Part shown: one piece after another, positions 1 through 13,100 of the stretch
Layout of the letters: every line of letters starts with the position of its first letter
Numbering within the stretch: position 1 is the stretch's first letter
NCBI GenBank assembly: GCA_016801885.1
Contig: CM028886.1
Span: 17,283,366 to 17,347,365, forward strand
DNA from: Toxotes chatareus
Taxonomy: Eukaryota; Chordata; Actinopteri; Toxotidae
Length of the DNA: 64,000 nt
Direction: 5' to 3'
The notes under the pieces: generated by a model
Databases searched by the model: none
The model's input: only the letters and a program-made list of their open reading frames with translations
What the model was told of the DNA's origin: nothing
Translations under genes and position numbers: made by a program

Positions 1-3000
1 GTGGTGACCCTAGTAGTTAAACAGCTGAAACACCGATCTTGGACTTCCCGTTATTATAGTTTCTTGTTATTTATCGGCTGTTATAAATGCACATACTCAT
101 GTATCTGCAGTGAGCTTAAATCAGCCAATAAAATTTGCCTGGTCTCTAATACAGTAACAATTGCATGCTGTCTTGCTTCTGCCCTAAATTTGTCTGAAAT
201 TCAAGTACCACTGTTGCCTTTTCTTTCCCAAGTGGATTTTCTGCATCTTTGTATTACTGTGATTAGTTTACCTCACCTGCTGATTTCTTAGAATACAGCA
301 AAGGGGTACTGATGAGCTTTGCGTGATGTATTGACAACTGAAAGCTGTTTGGCGATAAATCAGCGGTAATCATTGCAAGTACTTAAATGCGAGTATGTCC
401 ATGCACATATGAGCATACATGTATATAAATGTGGGTGGTATGCGTGAAAACACACAGTTTCTCTCTATAGGGAGAAAGCGTGTGCCTGCTTTTCTTGACC
501 TCCACTTAACCGGGAATAGGTCAATATCTGCCAGTTGCCTCACAACCTCTTATGTGTGCGAATGTGTTTGCATTCATCTCACCTCCTTTTGCCTCCCTCG
601 CAGTCTATTTTGGATGCTGCTCTCATCACCTTCGTACAAAAGTCAACAAACGTCATCACATATTTTTATCTCAGTATTACACTCTGTGAAGTAATAGGTA
701 TTTGGTGATCATGAGAAGTAAAATATGATGTCATAAATGCAAAACCACAGATACTAATGTAAATTCCATTTCATACTGTGTGTCCTGATGGAACTGGCCT
801 ATCCAATATATAAAATTTCTCATAACTGAGGCCCTCTTACAAAAAAACCAACCAACCTGTGGCAGTCTGCAACGGTTCATACAACAGTCTTATAGACACT
901 GGCTTTCCTGTTTCTATGGTTTCCTGTTTCTGTGCTTTGTCAAGTAATGTACTAACTCATGTTACTTTTTCTGTGATACAGGGAATTACTGACTGAGTCG
1001 GCGTACAGAAATATACCTTTGCACTATGATTTTAAGAGAAGTGTGTGCAGGACTGTATTTTTCTGCAAAGGCACAATACTAATGAGGGAAAATCTGGCCT
1101 TTTTTCTGTCCTCATCACCTACAACACATGACCACATCAAACCCTATCAGCGATATTTAGCCACAGGAGAGAAGATGTAATAATGAAGCAAAGGGGTACA
1201 AGATGGTGGAGTAAAGGAATAGGAAGTAGGTCGAGATGGAATGAGCTTGCCAATAGGGAGGATGAGAGGTGGGGGGAGGAAAGGAAAATGAAAGGCATGG
1301 GGGAAAAGGAACCTGAGGGCCTGGGGTGGAAAATGGTTTAAGGGGAAAATATCGCATGAGGTAAGAGATACAGTAGCTGAGGTTCAGGACATGGAGGCAG
1401 ACATTGAGGGCCTGAGTGTAGGAAAGGATTTTGATGGAGAGAGAGTGAAAGGTTGCATTTCAGAGGGTGGGGACAGAATGAAGGGTGTGAAGAATCAGGA
1501 TGGGGAAGATGAGGACTGTAATTCAAGAGCAGAGGAAGGATACTGGTGGAAAATCATCAGAAAATGAGTGGGTAAATGTGAAATAAGAAGTGAAGGCAGC
1601 AGAGAAAGATAAGAGAAAGGAGGTGAAAGAAAGGGCATGATGAAGAGGAGGAAAGTGAGGAAAGAAAAACAACAGGGTGCAGGAAAGGGTAGATGCTTTT
1701 TTCTTTTTTTTTTAAACTGCGTCTCACCAGTGCTCGTGATAAAACCATCACTACCGCTCCCATTATCTCCAACAGCATCACAACTGGAAAGGAATCAGTG
1801 TCAGGTTTTCAAAGCTATTGGCTGCTTTTTCTTTACCTTCCTACTTTTATGGATATGTAATACAGAGCTTTAATTTTCATTTTCTAAATTGGTCATAAAA
1901 TCTACCAAATGAATGGTCATGCTAATTAAAATCAGATTAGATGAAGCTGTAATGATCCCCGTGAGGAAATTGGGTCTTTGTAGGAGCAGAGAAAAGGATA
2001 TAGATAAGAACAACGCCAATGCAGACTATGAAAGATAACAAAATAATTACAACAGTATGCAGTGAGATAACAAATGGTTAATTGATTGAATGTGTGTTTG
2101 TAGAAGCTTTTTACAGATCTGCAATGAACAGAAAAGATTTTGCCACTTGTACAATAGGCATTTACTAGTTGCACTGATTGGTGGAGAGTTCCATCACATT
2201 TCTCGGCTTATGTTTATATTTGGGTGTTTGGTGGACACATTTCCCTCCCTCACTGTATGTGAAGGGAGTTAATTTTGCATCAATTAGTTCAGAACACTGA
2301 AAAATAAATTTGAAATTTTTAATAGCTTTGTATTTGCAGAAACGGTGTAAACTGTTCACTGTGGCATACAGCAATTTTAGAACTGTAGAAAGGGCTTCTG
2401 AAACACACTTAGCTCAAAGGGTTGAGCGAATTCAAAACACGTCGCACAGCTTTTCTCCAGTGCCATGTTTTCATCTGTCTCGCCTCCATCAGGGTGGTCG
2501 TCTTCAAAGGGATGGGGTTTGATAGCGTTTTATCATATCTGGATCCTTTATCCCTTATCAAATCTTTTTAAATAGTTTGTTTGGTGGAGAATTGTTGTTT
2601 TATTGACTTTGGAACATTTAAGCTGATCTGCCATGTTTTTGTTTTTTTTATACAGAAGATGGCCAAATTTTTGTTCTTGGCATAATGTTTTGGATGTAGT
2701 CGCAGATGATGTCAAGGTGTTGCAATAGAAAAACCTTACAACCATGCTCTGCCCCTCATCCTGGCACAAAGACCGACAATGGATCTATGTTTGGCAGCAT
2801 GTAAGTGACTGTCCACCCACTTAATTATATGAATGAAGGTTGCAAAATAAATGTACTGGGCTAGAATAAAATCACTCACACAAGTGACAACCCGAACAAC
2901 CCATTAAATATTCTTTATGAATATTTATATGTGCAATTATAAATTAATGCCCTGTGGAGTAATAGTTCAGCAATTTAAACTCTGCACTCAAATGAGGTAG

Positions 3001-3388
3001 TTCATGTTGAAAGGGGGTCAGAGGAATCTGGAAGTCATCATTTATTTATTTCTACAAAAGAAGCACTTTGGCATCATGTTCATCATGTTTTGGACCCTGT
3101 GTATGCAGAGTCTGTGCATGTGTGTTTTCGGGGGTGTGCATACATTATTGGAGCAAATGCCCTGTGTGCATGTGTCCCCTTTTTGCTGTGCTTAAACTTA
3201 AGGTGTGATGGAGTTGAGTTATCTTGGTTCAGAAAGTCATCATCTCTGAGATTTAGCTGAAAATTTGAGCTCAAACTCTTTTTTTCCTCTGTTTTTTCTC
3301 ATTTTCACTTCAAATAATTACATGGCATTAATATCACATATTATCCATTTCATATTATAATATCACATAAAGAATACTGCATAAATGT
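1..3388. other. Upstream intergenic / 5' flank of adcy2
   Basis: I see no convincing exon here. The open frames are short, unrelated to known proteins and have no splice context. The stretch is AT-rich except for a strongly purine-rich + strand block at about 1180-1690. It should contain distal regulatory DNA of adcy2, but no specific element can be named from sequence alone. Confidence 0.6.
1180..1690 (+). repeat. Purine-rich (GA-rich) block
   Basis: About 500 bases in which the + strand is dominated by G and A, with runs such as gaaagaaagg and ggggggagg. It is simple-sequence-like rather than a clean tandem repeat. The minus-strand open frames across it are rich in Pro, Ser and Phe, which is what a pyrimidine strand gives, and they are not genes. 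Confidence 0.7.
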
Positions 3389-3560
3389 CAATGATTTCTC
3401 CAATCTCTCTTTTGCTTCTCTCACTCGCTGACTTCTCCCTGCTGCTGCACCTTCTTTTTCTCCCTCCCCCTTAGCCCTCTCTCCCTCCCCTTTCTCTTCA
3501 CTTCCCTCCCACTTTTCTCTCTCACTCTAAAGAGCACTCAGTCTCTGCACTCCCCTTCAT
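3389..3560 (+). promoter_or_regulatory. Pyrimidine-rich proximal promoter / 5'UTR segment of adcy2
   Basis: About 170 bases, mostly C and T on the + strand (blocks such as ctccctcccc), ending just before the first upstream ATG at 3574. No TATA box was seen. Position next to exon 1 suggests a TATA-less core promoter or 5'UTR. The start of transcription cannot be fixed from sequence. Confidence 0.4.
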
Positions 3561-3573
3561 TTCCCGCTCCAAC

Positions 3574-3693
3574 ATGTTGGCAGGAGGAGAACGAGGAGGA
3601 TGCTGCGCTCTACCCTTGGTGTGTTCTTGCCACCTCTCCGGCCAGCGCACGCTGCCTCTGACTCAGAGTCAGCTTTCAGTTGTCTCCGCCTGA
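3574..3693 (+). CDS. Possible upstream ORF of adcy2 (39 codons)
   Basis: An ATG at 3574 with A at -3 opens a 39-codon frame ending in TGA at 3691-3693. It lies in a different frame from adcy2 and overlaps the in-frame ATG at 3600. If transcription starts upstream of it, ribosomes would meet this reading frame before the adcy2 start, so it could lower translation. No similarity to a known peptide is recognised. It may simply be 5'UTR chance. Confidence 0.3.
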   Translation: MLAGGERGGCCALPLVCSCHLSGQRTLPLTQSQLSVVSA

Positions 3694-3902
3694 AGGACTT
3701 AAGAGAGGAGGCGGAGGAGAAACCGAAGGATACGCTGGACATCAGGAGCTCTCACACCAGGGTCCCCAACAGGAACAACAACAGCAGGAGAGCAGAACAG
3801 AGCAAGTGCTCCTCATCCGTGGTGGAAACTACTAATACCTCAGCAGTGACCACCTCCTCTGGTTTTCCTCCCTCCTCTTCCTCCTTCTCTGCTCCAAGAT
3901 CC
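3600..3902 (+). other. adcy2: Open frame in phase with adcy2, possible N-terminal extension
   Basis: From an ATG at 3600 (A at -3) the adcy2 frame stays open for 101 codons before the conserved start at 3903. The sequence is rich in Ser, Arg, Glu and Asn and looks disordered, with no membrane segment or recognised domain. The known family start is MWQEAMRR at 3903, whose context is weak (T at -3, T at +4). The segment is therefore either coding 5'UTR noise or a longer fish-specific N-terminus. Confidence 0.35.
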
Positions 3903-4133
3903 ATGTGGCAAGAGGCAATGAGGAGGAAGCGTTATCTCCTGGACCGGGCAGGGGAGTCCGGTGAAGGGGATAAAGGAGGAGGTGGAGGTCAGGAGAAGAG
4001 GAACAGGTCCCCCGACTGGCTGTATGAGTCCTACTATTGTATGAGCCAGCAGCATCCACTGATTGTGTTTCTGCTACTCATAGTGATGGGAGCCTGCCTG
4101 GCTCTGCTGACTGTGTTCTTTGCTTCAGGACTG
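3903..4133 (+). CDS. adcy2: adcy2 coding exon 1 (residues 1-77)
   Basis: Starts with the type 2 N-terminus MWQEAMRR, followed by a glycine-rich insert at about 25-29, the conserved DWLYESYYCMSQQHP block, and the first membrane span (51-77). Ends in phase 0 at a gtaagc donor. A (CA)n run begins about 25 bases into the intron. Confidence 0.96.
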
Positions 4134-7100
4134 GTAAGCTGCTCATTCACAACATGTGCACACACACACACACACACAGAGGTTCGCTATGCAAATTAAA
4201 AAAGTACAAATAGACAAACGTCCAGGACCATACAAATATATGAATGGGATTATACTCCAGCATGATATGCTGCATATCCCTGTGTATTGGCTGTAAATGA
4301 CAATGACAGTATGTGTTGGAAATTCATGTTAAGTGTGAACTCAGTGTGAACAGGCATGTGAGTGTGTACGCAAACATACACAAACACACACCGCAGTTTT
4401 TAACGTATTCTATAAGCAGGCATAGAAATAGTGTTACACAAACTGGCTTGCCAATTATGTGTACAGAGAGTGCACACAAGCAACTGGCTTGTCAAATATT
4501 GTATGTGTGTGCTCTCATTGACTCATGCATACAAACTTGTGCAACACCTATATGCCCGCACATGCACACTCTCACAGCATGCAGTCCTCATCGCAGCACT
4601 AATGTGAAGAGAAGGGTGAGATAAAAGTGAGGGGGGAATAAGGGGCTTAGTTATTGTCTGAGCTCATGGTTGACTGAACTACAGAAAGGAGATCTATTTC
4701 CCTCTGTCACTATTTTGACAGGATTATCTTTGCTCTAAAAACCTGAAAAAATTCAATGCAGTGAGGGCAAAGGCACTGTGTAAAATAAAAAGACACTGAG
4801 CTAAAAAAAAAAAAAAAAAAAAAACATTTGTGTGCATTTTGTCTGGCTGGGATTTAACTATTAAGAACCTACCTGATAATATGTTTCTAAAGAGTTTTAG
4901 AACAGGATGATATATTAACAAAATCTTATGATTATCTTTTAAAGGATGTTCTAATATAACCTTATTAGAGCTTATTACATTTTTGCATTAGGAGAGTGCC
5001 TCTCCCATTCACTGTCTCTGCTGAGTCTGCTATTAAGAAGGGATTAGTCTAAAACACACTGAAAGAGACAGTGTGAGACAGAGAGCACCGACACACACAC
5101 ACACACATCACTCTGCATCTCAGAAAACTCATCAGAACACAATTAATCAAAAGGAACACTTATGCATTGCAGCTAGACAAAAAGTAAAGAAAGAAAATAA
5201 TAAATAATAAAAACTTGCATGGTAAGTTGATTTCATTCACATAACAAACAGATGGTGAGGACAGGAACATCAGTTGTTGGAGAGCCAGCAATTGCATTTC
5301 CATGCAATCAAAACAATCATTCAAGACAAAACAGAATCACTTAAGTCTAATTAGGCCACAAATGAAATCCGTTTTCTGAAAGATTAGAAGAGACAACAAT
5401 CTTTTGAAAGAATCATATTTTTGAATCTTTTGAGTTTTGAATCATCACCTCAGCCACAACTTGTGTTTATACCCTAATGAGTTACCTTGTTTTTAATTCA
5501 TTTAGATCTATTATTCAATCCAGCTGGCAGCATTTCTGTTAAAGCTGTGATAATGTGTGGAAGTATAATTTAACCAGCAACTAAGACATTAAATATCAGA
5601 AACATGGATGTTCCAAAGCCAAAAAGAAGGCCTTTGAAATTTCCAGTTTTGAGGAAAATGTTTTCCCACAATCAGACACAAAACATATAATTTTGCGCCT
5701 TTTGGTAGCAATGTTTCTGTGGGCACACAATCAACAAGCATCTCAGTGAAAGTTTTTTAACTGTTAGGCCACTGCTCAGTCTCTGTGTGTCCTACATCCT
5801 CTTTTTGCTCAATCCCTGTGCTGTATAGGCACGACTTTTGCAGCTTTTCTTCTCCATCGTCCTCTATTCCTCTTCACTCTCGTGTCATCTCTCACCTCCT
5901 CATATATCTGTCTCTCTTTTATTTGTATCCTATCATCCCTTCATCCTGCTTGCTGGCTGACCTAAATCCTGTGCTGTTTTGGAGCTCTGCTCTGGGCGAG
6001 ACAAACTCTCTGTGGCTCTCTGCAGCCACACACATCCCCCTGCTGTCCCAGTGCATTGACTGTGTGCCTGAGAAAGAGACAGAGGGAAGGTGGGGGGTGG
6101 GGGTTTAAAGAAGGAGAGAGAGGGAGACAGAGAGGAGAGGAGAGGGGGAGAAGTGCAAAGAGCAGCACAGTGAGATAGGCTGGCTGACGAACAGATAGAT
6201 GGTTTGGTCACTTTCGAAAATGATGGGATAAAAACCAACAAATCATCCCCTTTTAAATGAACAGCAGGCACGATTGTTAATTTTTACAACATCAGTTAAA
6301 AAAAGGGAACTTCAGTATAGAGCTTAGATATTTGGAATTTTTAAAGATCAAAAATTAACAGGAGACCAAAACTCACCAAAACTCCCAACCATGGTAGGGC
6401 TGCCACTGACCAAAAATGTTGTAGTCGTTAGTCAACTAGTCTTCACATGTTTATGATATTAATAATTTATTCTGACAGTATATATTACTTAAATACGTAT
6501 TTTCGGAGGGACATCAGAAAATGGTTTGAGTTCCAGGACTGACAAAGATTAAGTAATATTGTTATCACTGCAACATTACAAAGAAATACAAAACTGCAAC
6601 GGTGAGCCTTTAAATGAGCCGCCTGACACTAGCAAAAGGGGTAGTGATAATAATTGTCTCGGAACACCCAGCAAGAAGAACGCCAGTGAACGTTAGCCTA
6701 ATATTAGGCTATTTACGTTTTTCAAATGAGAAGTCATGTTTGAAGTCAAGGAATTTTTGTGAGTTTGCATGTTACCTTCTTGGGGCCTTCCTTTACCCTG
6801 ACTTTGGACTTCCTGCCCAACTTCTGTAGTTATTTAATAACCACAGGGACCAGCCGTGTAAATGACACCTGTCCATGACTGACTTCCCGTGGAATCTGAT
6901 TTTTCTTTTTTTTTTAACCCTCTTGTGATCATCAGACCAATAAAAACGTGGTCCATTGAGACTCTTCTCATTGACTAATGTTTGGTTGACTATTATGTAG
7001 GCACTGTAATGGACAGGTAAACAGTGTCATTGTGCAATAAGGTTTTCTTTAAAGAGTCAGCAAATTACCAGCCCTGATAGGAAAACAAATAAAAGTTGGA

Positions 7101-10100
7101 ATCGGCTTTCACCCAATAGCAAAATGACATAAGGCTATTTGGGGTTGAATTCTAATTTTGATTGGTCTATTTTGGTGTATATCACAGATTTCCTTGCCTA
7201 GACATCCAAATGTGTCAGTGAGGATTTGGCACATCTGTCTACATGTCAATATCTATATACATGACCTTCTTCCATCCCCTGTCACACCACTGGAAAAGCA
7301 TCGATGGGATGAAGCCTGGCGAAGGCAGGCAGCAGAAACGACTCATTTCACTGTGCTGTCCTCCCACATCCACCTTGAAGAAACTCCTGAAATTTTTATT
7401 AGAACTTTCAGATCTAAGTGTGTTTCAGAAAGGCAGCAGCAAATCCATTATGAATGTGGCTTCAACTTTGCTACTGTTAGCACTGGGGGCTTTTTAGGGT
7501 TTTTCCTCACTCCACAGGATGTTCTCAGTTCAGTATAAAGGTTACTTCACTTTGTACGTTTGTGTATTGAATGGAGGATATGGATCCCTGGTTTGTGCAT
7601 TCAACCATACGGAAATCATTTTAGTTTTTAATTAAGCTGTTTGACTCTACTATCAGTGTTTATACTTGATGATGTTACACATTGTGTTGCTCAATCATTT
7701 GTCATTCTCTGAAAGATTCTCATGTTGGCTTTTTACCTTTTCACCCTCCTTTATATCTTATAGTGATATGGTATTTCCCAGTGTGTATTTGAAGGCTGCC
7801 ATTTGTTCTGAGTCACGTTATCCTGTGGCTCAAACATAAAGTTAAAGCTACTGAAGGACATACAGAGCAAAAGGGCATTTGTTTCATCTTGTCACTCTCA
7901 GATTACATCAAGCAAAAGAGGGTTATCTTAGTAGTGACACCTTGTTGTGTTTCAAAAAGCAGGAAATCAGAGGAGAAACTGTTATGCATTTACTGCCTCT
8001 CTGGGTCATTCACATGTCTGCCTTGGTTGTTTGTGCTTTCAGGACACTAAAGAGAAAAGACAGAGCTAGAGGAGTGGCTTTTTATAACACAGTTAGGCTG
8101 TTTCATGCCCCCTTGAGAAGTCTCTGTTTTCTAAATGTTATTCTTCTCTTTGTTTATCTCTCTCTCTCAGGCAAACCTAGTTCTCCCTCAAATTAATTAT
8201 TCCTCTTTTCTCTGATAAATTACATATCTCTTTCCCCTCTCTCTTAAATTGCCCATGTGGCTCACTGTCTCTCTCTTGTGCTCTCTTGTTTTTTTTTTTT
8301 TTTTTTTCATCCTGTCCTTTTTCAGAACGTTGAGGACCATGTGGCCTTTGTAATCACTGTGCCCACGGCGCTGGCTATCTTCCTGGCTGTGTTTGTACTC
8401 GTGTGCATTGAGTCCATCTTCAAGAAGCTTCTACGTGTTTTCTCCCTGGTCATCTGGGCCTGCTTGGTTGCCATGGGTTACCTTTTTATGTTTTCTGGTG
8501 GGATCATCTGCCCTTGGGATCAGGTAAGAGACAGATATATCCTGTAGTAAATCTATTTGTTATAGACAAATGTGGCACCTTCTCTGTTTTACTTGATGTG
8601 TTTGTCTCCTGTTTTATTGGGTAGTTTAAAGAGAGTTAGTGGCTTAAAGAAAAGTCATTGCAATGAAATGACAACTTTGAGTATACAGTTCAAGGTTCAT
8701 TCAGGAGTCTTTTGAAAATTAAATGCTTTATAGTGTGTCAGCAAACCAAACATGGGTCAACTGTAAGCACATAAACACTAAGGGATAAGACAGAAATCTA
8801 GGCCAATTGATTTTGAATGTTGCTGATGCAAGTTTCTTCTTTCATTCACTTGCTCTATTTTTCTTTTAAACTCTTGTGGTGAAAGACAACATCTGTAGGG
8901 CTTTCGTTGGCTTTAAAAGTGCACACTTTGTAAAAGTTAACCGGATAATGCCAGCCATGTGCGTACCTTGATCATTTCCACTTGTGAGTGTCAAAGAACA
9001 TATTTATTTTTTCACAAGCCCTACAAATATTACATCAAAAACATTCCCCTGGTTGCCAGAAAACAGCATGAAATCTGGTAGCAAGAGGAGCTCGAGATTT
9101 GACTTGGCTTTTATTCACTTATATTTCTTTTTTTTTTTTTTTTGTTCTGCTTGAGTTCGCTTCTACCTGATAGTTAAACATATACAGCTGCTCTCCAGAC
9201 CAAATATGATTTTTAGTCTATGATCAGAGAGTGTGGAGTGTACACTCTCTCCTCTCTATAGTGTAGAGAGGAGAGTGTAGATATAATGAACTGGGATGAA
9301 TGTGAAACAAGACGGAGGGATTCAGTTGGCCTGGGAAAAAAAAGCTCTTTAAGCTTTTATTTCATCTCTTGTGATTTCTGACCTACATTCTAAAACAGGC
9401 TGTCTTTTAAGTTTTGTATTTGCTTGAGCGTTGCCTGACATCTCATCATGTTTTTTTTTTTTTTTTTTTTGATATTTTCTTTAAACCTTTGCTCAGTGAG
9501 TGATAGAAATAAATGTAAAAGTTATACCTATTAAAAATCTAGAGTTTTTGTCAGAATGATGTATTAATGGAATCAGAATAGCTTCCATTGTTGTTGACTG
9601 TTGAAAAGGCAAGAACAAAGAGAATATAACAGAGAAGAAATCTGTGGAAAGTTTATTTGCAGGATTGAATTAGACGTCTCTTAATGGCTTACTGTTGAAC
9701 TGCTTCTTTTGCTGCAATGTTTTGCCACATTTTGTGTGTAATTAAATCTTCCGTGCAGTACTGTTTATGTATATGTTACAATGGCTACTTTAGCAGTTTA
9801 TTCCCTTTGTTACTGTTGTAATGCCACATGGAGTCTTTTTTTTTTGTTGATGAAGGTCCTTTACTTCTTTTTATACATACAGAGAGGATACAGCTGATGG
9901 CAGATTGAGAAACGACAGTGTAACAATGAATGTTGAAACAAAACCTTCCACATTATTATTATTATTATTGTCATGTTTGCTGCTACAACTGTTGAATTGA
10001 AGGTACAGAATTTGACAATCACGGCATATGATAGAGAGCTGATTACATAGTCAACAGAAATGCATAATCACAGCAACATGGGATAGTATTACTGTTACGG

Positions 10101-13100
10101 TTACAAAGCCATAAACGGATCATCTATCAGTGCCATGTTGATGAAAAAGTGCAGTCAGCTGGTATAAGGGAAGCCTGGCAGATGTCTTGTGTGAAGCTGC
10201 GGTAAATGAACTTGTATAAATCAATACATTACTTTTGTCCATGCATTTCTTAAGCTTCTTAGGACACTATTGCAGGCTCGTGGACTATGTGCCATGTGGC
10301 CCTGTCAAGACCACGCTGAACAATATGAGTCACAATACATAAAAAAAAAAAAAAACTGCTGTTGACTTGAGACCAGTTTGCCATAAAGTTTGTATGGATT
10401 ATGTTTGCCTGTTGCAACATAAGCACAGGAGATAAGATTTATTATATATGTAAACCATAAATAAAATGTAATTACATTTTTCTGTATATCAGAATTGACA
10501 GATGCTAACGTAACAGTAAACATACATATCTAAATCTGCATCCATATATAGAGAGATATGGCGATATATCTCTGTATCCATTTATAGATATATTAGTACC
10601 TTGCACTTGTTTAACAGTTTTTTTCCAGGAGCTGTAAGCTGTATGTATATATGCTATGTGTATTACAGTCAGTAGTAGCACTACATCTGCAGTTAAATGT
10701 GGCAAGATGAACAAACAGCAGTTTCTCCATCCCTACAGCCAGATGCATCCTGCAACAGGGCTCACTGGGGAAAAAAAGCACAGTACATTAGGTCTTCATC
10801 ATTTGAAAGCTGTACTCATTCAACAATGCTTGGCAAGACAGATGTCTAGTGTGGACTCATCTATCACAAAGTTGTAGCTAAAGATGCGCTGATTCATGCA
10901 TTACTCTATTTATTCCTTTCTTCTGCTTACTGAAAATGTCAGACGATTATGCCATTACTGCTCTCTGACTGCTGCATCTTAGCCATGTTAATTAACACTG
11001 ACCTGAAAAGACACTATTGTTGACTGGCACTGCACTGTATGTGTTTTTAGGGGCTTGCTGGCGTACTATAGGTACAAGGAAATGACTCATTAGTGTTCTC
11101 ACATTGCTCCACCTTAGTATATAATATATTCATTATACTTTAATCTCATTTATCACTGGTACAGAGAGGCTACTTCAGATATCAGTGAAATGACTGTAAG
11201 TCACATCTCTATGCAGCCAATAATGAAAAAGCTTTGAATAATATATATGTGGTGTTTTCCAACAACCTGGTATAAATGGAAAAGGAGTATTAGCATTCTG
11301 TTATCCTGGATGTGGCACGCTAATGTCCGAACTAAAAGGAATGTTTTTCACATCTCTCAGGCTGCGAGAGGGCAGTCTTCGAAAAATATCTTATGATTAC
11401 ACTTTAAAGGGACTTATTTTGTCTTTTCTTTTTTCAGTTCAGTTTTGATGTTTTGCTGCCTTGCTTCATACACCCAGAGCTGAACAGTCATTTCTGTCCT
11501 ATGTCAGTTACCATTAGCTGGCTAGGTAGAGCTGTCTCCTTGTTGTGACTAGAACTAAATTATATTTAAAATGACAAAATGCAATTCTCAGCCTACGAGG
11601 CTGACAAACTCTAGTCTACACTAAATATAATGACTAATCTGTGAACAGTCAAAGCAAAGTAAGAGGCCAATATACTAATGAGCTGCAATTCATTTTAAAG
11701 ACGTCTTGGACATCTTAAAGATTTGAATTTTTTAAACAGACAGTGAAATTCGGAAGGGTTATTGATGATAACGCTGATTACAAATATCAGGAAAATTCCA
11801 CTTGTCACGGGATGTTGATGGGGTCAGTGCTCTTAGGAGTAGTATATGTGGATGAGTGCTGGGAGTACCAAGACTTGAAAATGATGGAAAAAAAAAACCC
11901 AACACATTGTAATGTAGTTAGAGCAAAAACAAACTTACACTGGATTTCAGCTGCAAATCTGCAGGAGGGGCAGCGAAGAAGAGGGTTTCCCCGTCCATTA
12001 CTGCCAACTTTAGAGATATTGTGTCTGTCAGCTATTGATTTGGAGAATTGGAGACAAACTGCAACAAGGTCCTTCCATTTTTCCAGGTCTTAGGTTGTGT
12101 GTGCTATGTACTATTTAATATACTATCTACATGTACTAGTATTGGTGCCATTTTATTTTAGCATCCTTCCCAGTGCTGCAAGTTTGCAGTTTGTACTAGT
12201 AGTAATGTTTGTGCCATTTATACTGCTTTATGCTGTCAATGCCAGAATACAGTGTTGTGCATTGTATAGAAAAATACAGAAGTGCTGCAAAAAAATATTT
12301 ATGACTGTTGATGTTATTATTTACTGATGTACACTATTGTGTGTCTAACATTTAGGAAATAGCGAATGGGGGAGTGACTTTGGACGCAGTTTATTCATCC
12401 CACTGAAAATTCTCCACCAATACCAAACAAATTGTGTACATTCATGTACATCTGAAATTATTAGTTGAGTAGTTGATCGACAGAAAATTAATCTTTCACT
12501 ACACCAAATTATTGAAATATGAATCCAGAAAATAATTATATAATAAAAATTAATTGATAATGAAAAAAAGGTTGGCTTTGACATGTGGAATTTCAACAGA
12601 ATTAAATCCTCAAACCATTTTGGATCTCAGCCTGAAGTAAAAAAACAGAAGACGCTGCCCTCCCTGTTGTTTTAGTTCTCCCCTTTGTAATCCTGGACTT
12701 GGAGGTTGCTGAACATTTGCTTATGGGCCAATTATATTATTATTAACCAAGTCTTTTGAATCTGTAGCCACCCTTGTGTTATTGTGCAGTTGCTAAGTGG
12801 ATGCCTGCTCCAGAAAAGAAACAAAGGGAGGCAAAGTAAAAGTCACAGCTAATTAAATGCTTTCTGTGCTGTAGCGAGGAGGTAGCCATGAGAAGTAGGG
12901 AATGCAACAGCGGCTCATGCCCTCCCATCGCCTCACCTGTCATGAATAGCCCTAAGCTCATTAAGGACGATGGCCTTTGTCCCATGTCTTTCATACAATG
13001 TTGCTGTTGCTAGTTAGTGGATGGAAATATTTCTGACCATGGTCTCATGTGCACAAAAAAAAAGTCAACAGTGATAACTGAATGACTTGCATAACTAGAT

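Larger units (their letters stand above)
4134..8325 (+). other. adcy2: adcy2 intron 1
   Basis: 4.2 kb. Holds a (CA)n run beside the donor (about 4158-4180), a 22-base A run (4803-4824), a short (CA)n at about 5094-5107, a GA-rich block (6065-6165), a probable hAT-like remnant (6394-7010), and a long T run followed by the exon 2 acceptor. No further gene seen. Confidence 0.85.

Noticed and set aside
1157..1781. Pro/Ser-rich minus-strand frames upstream of adcy2
   Set aside because: Translation of a purine-rich block; composition artefact.
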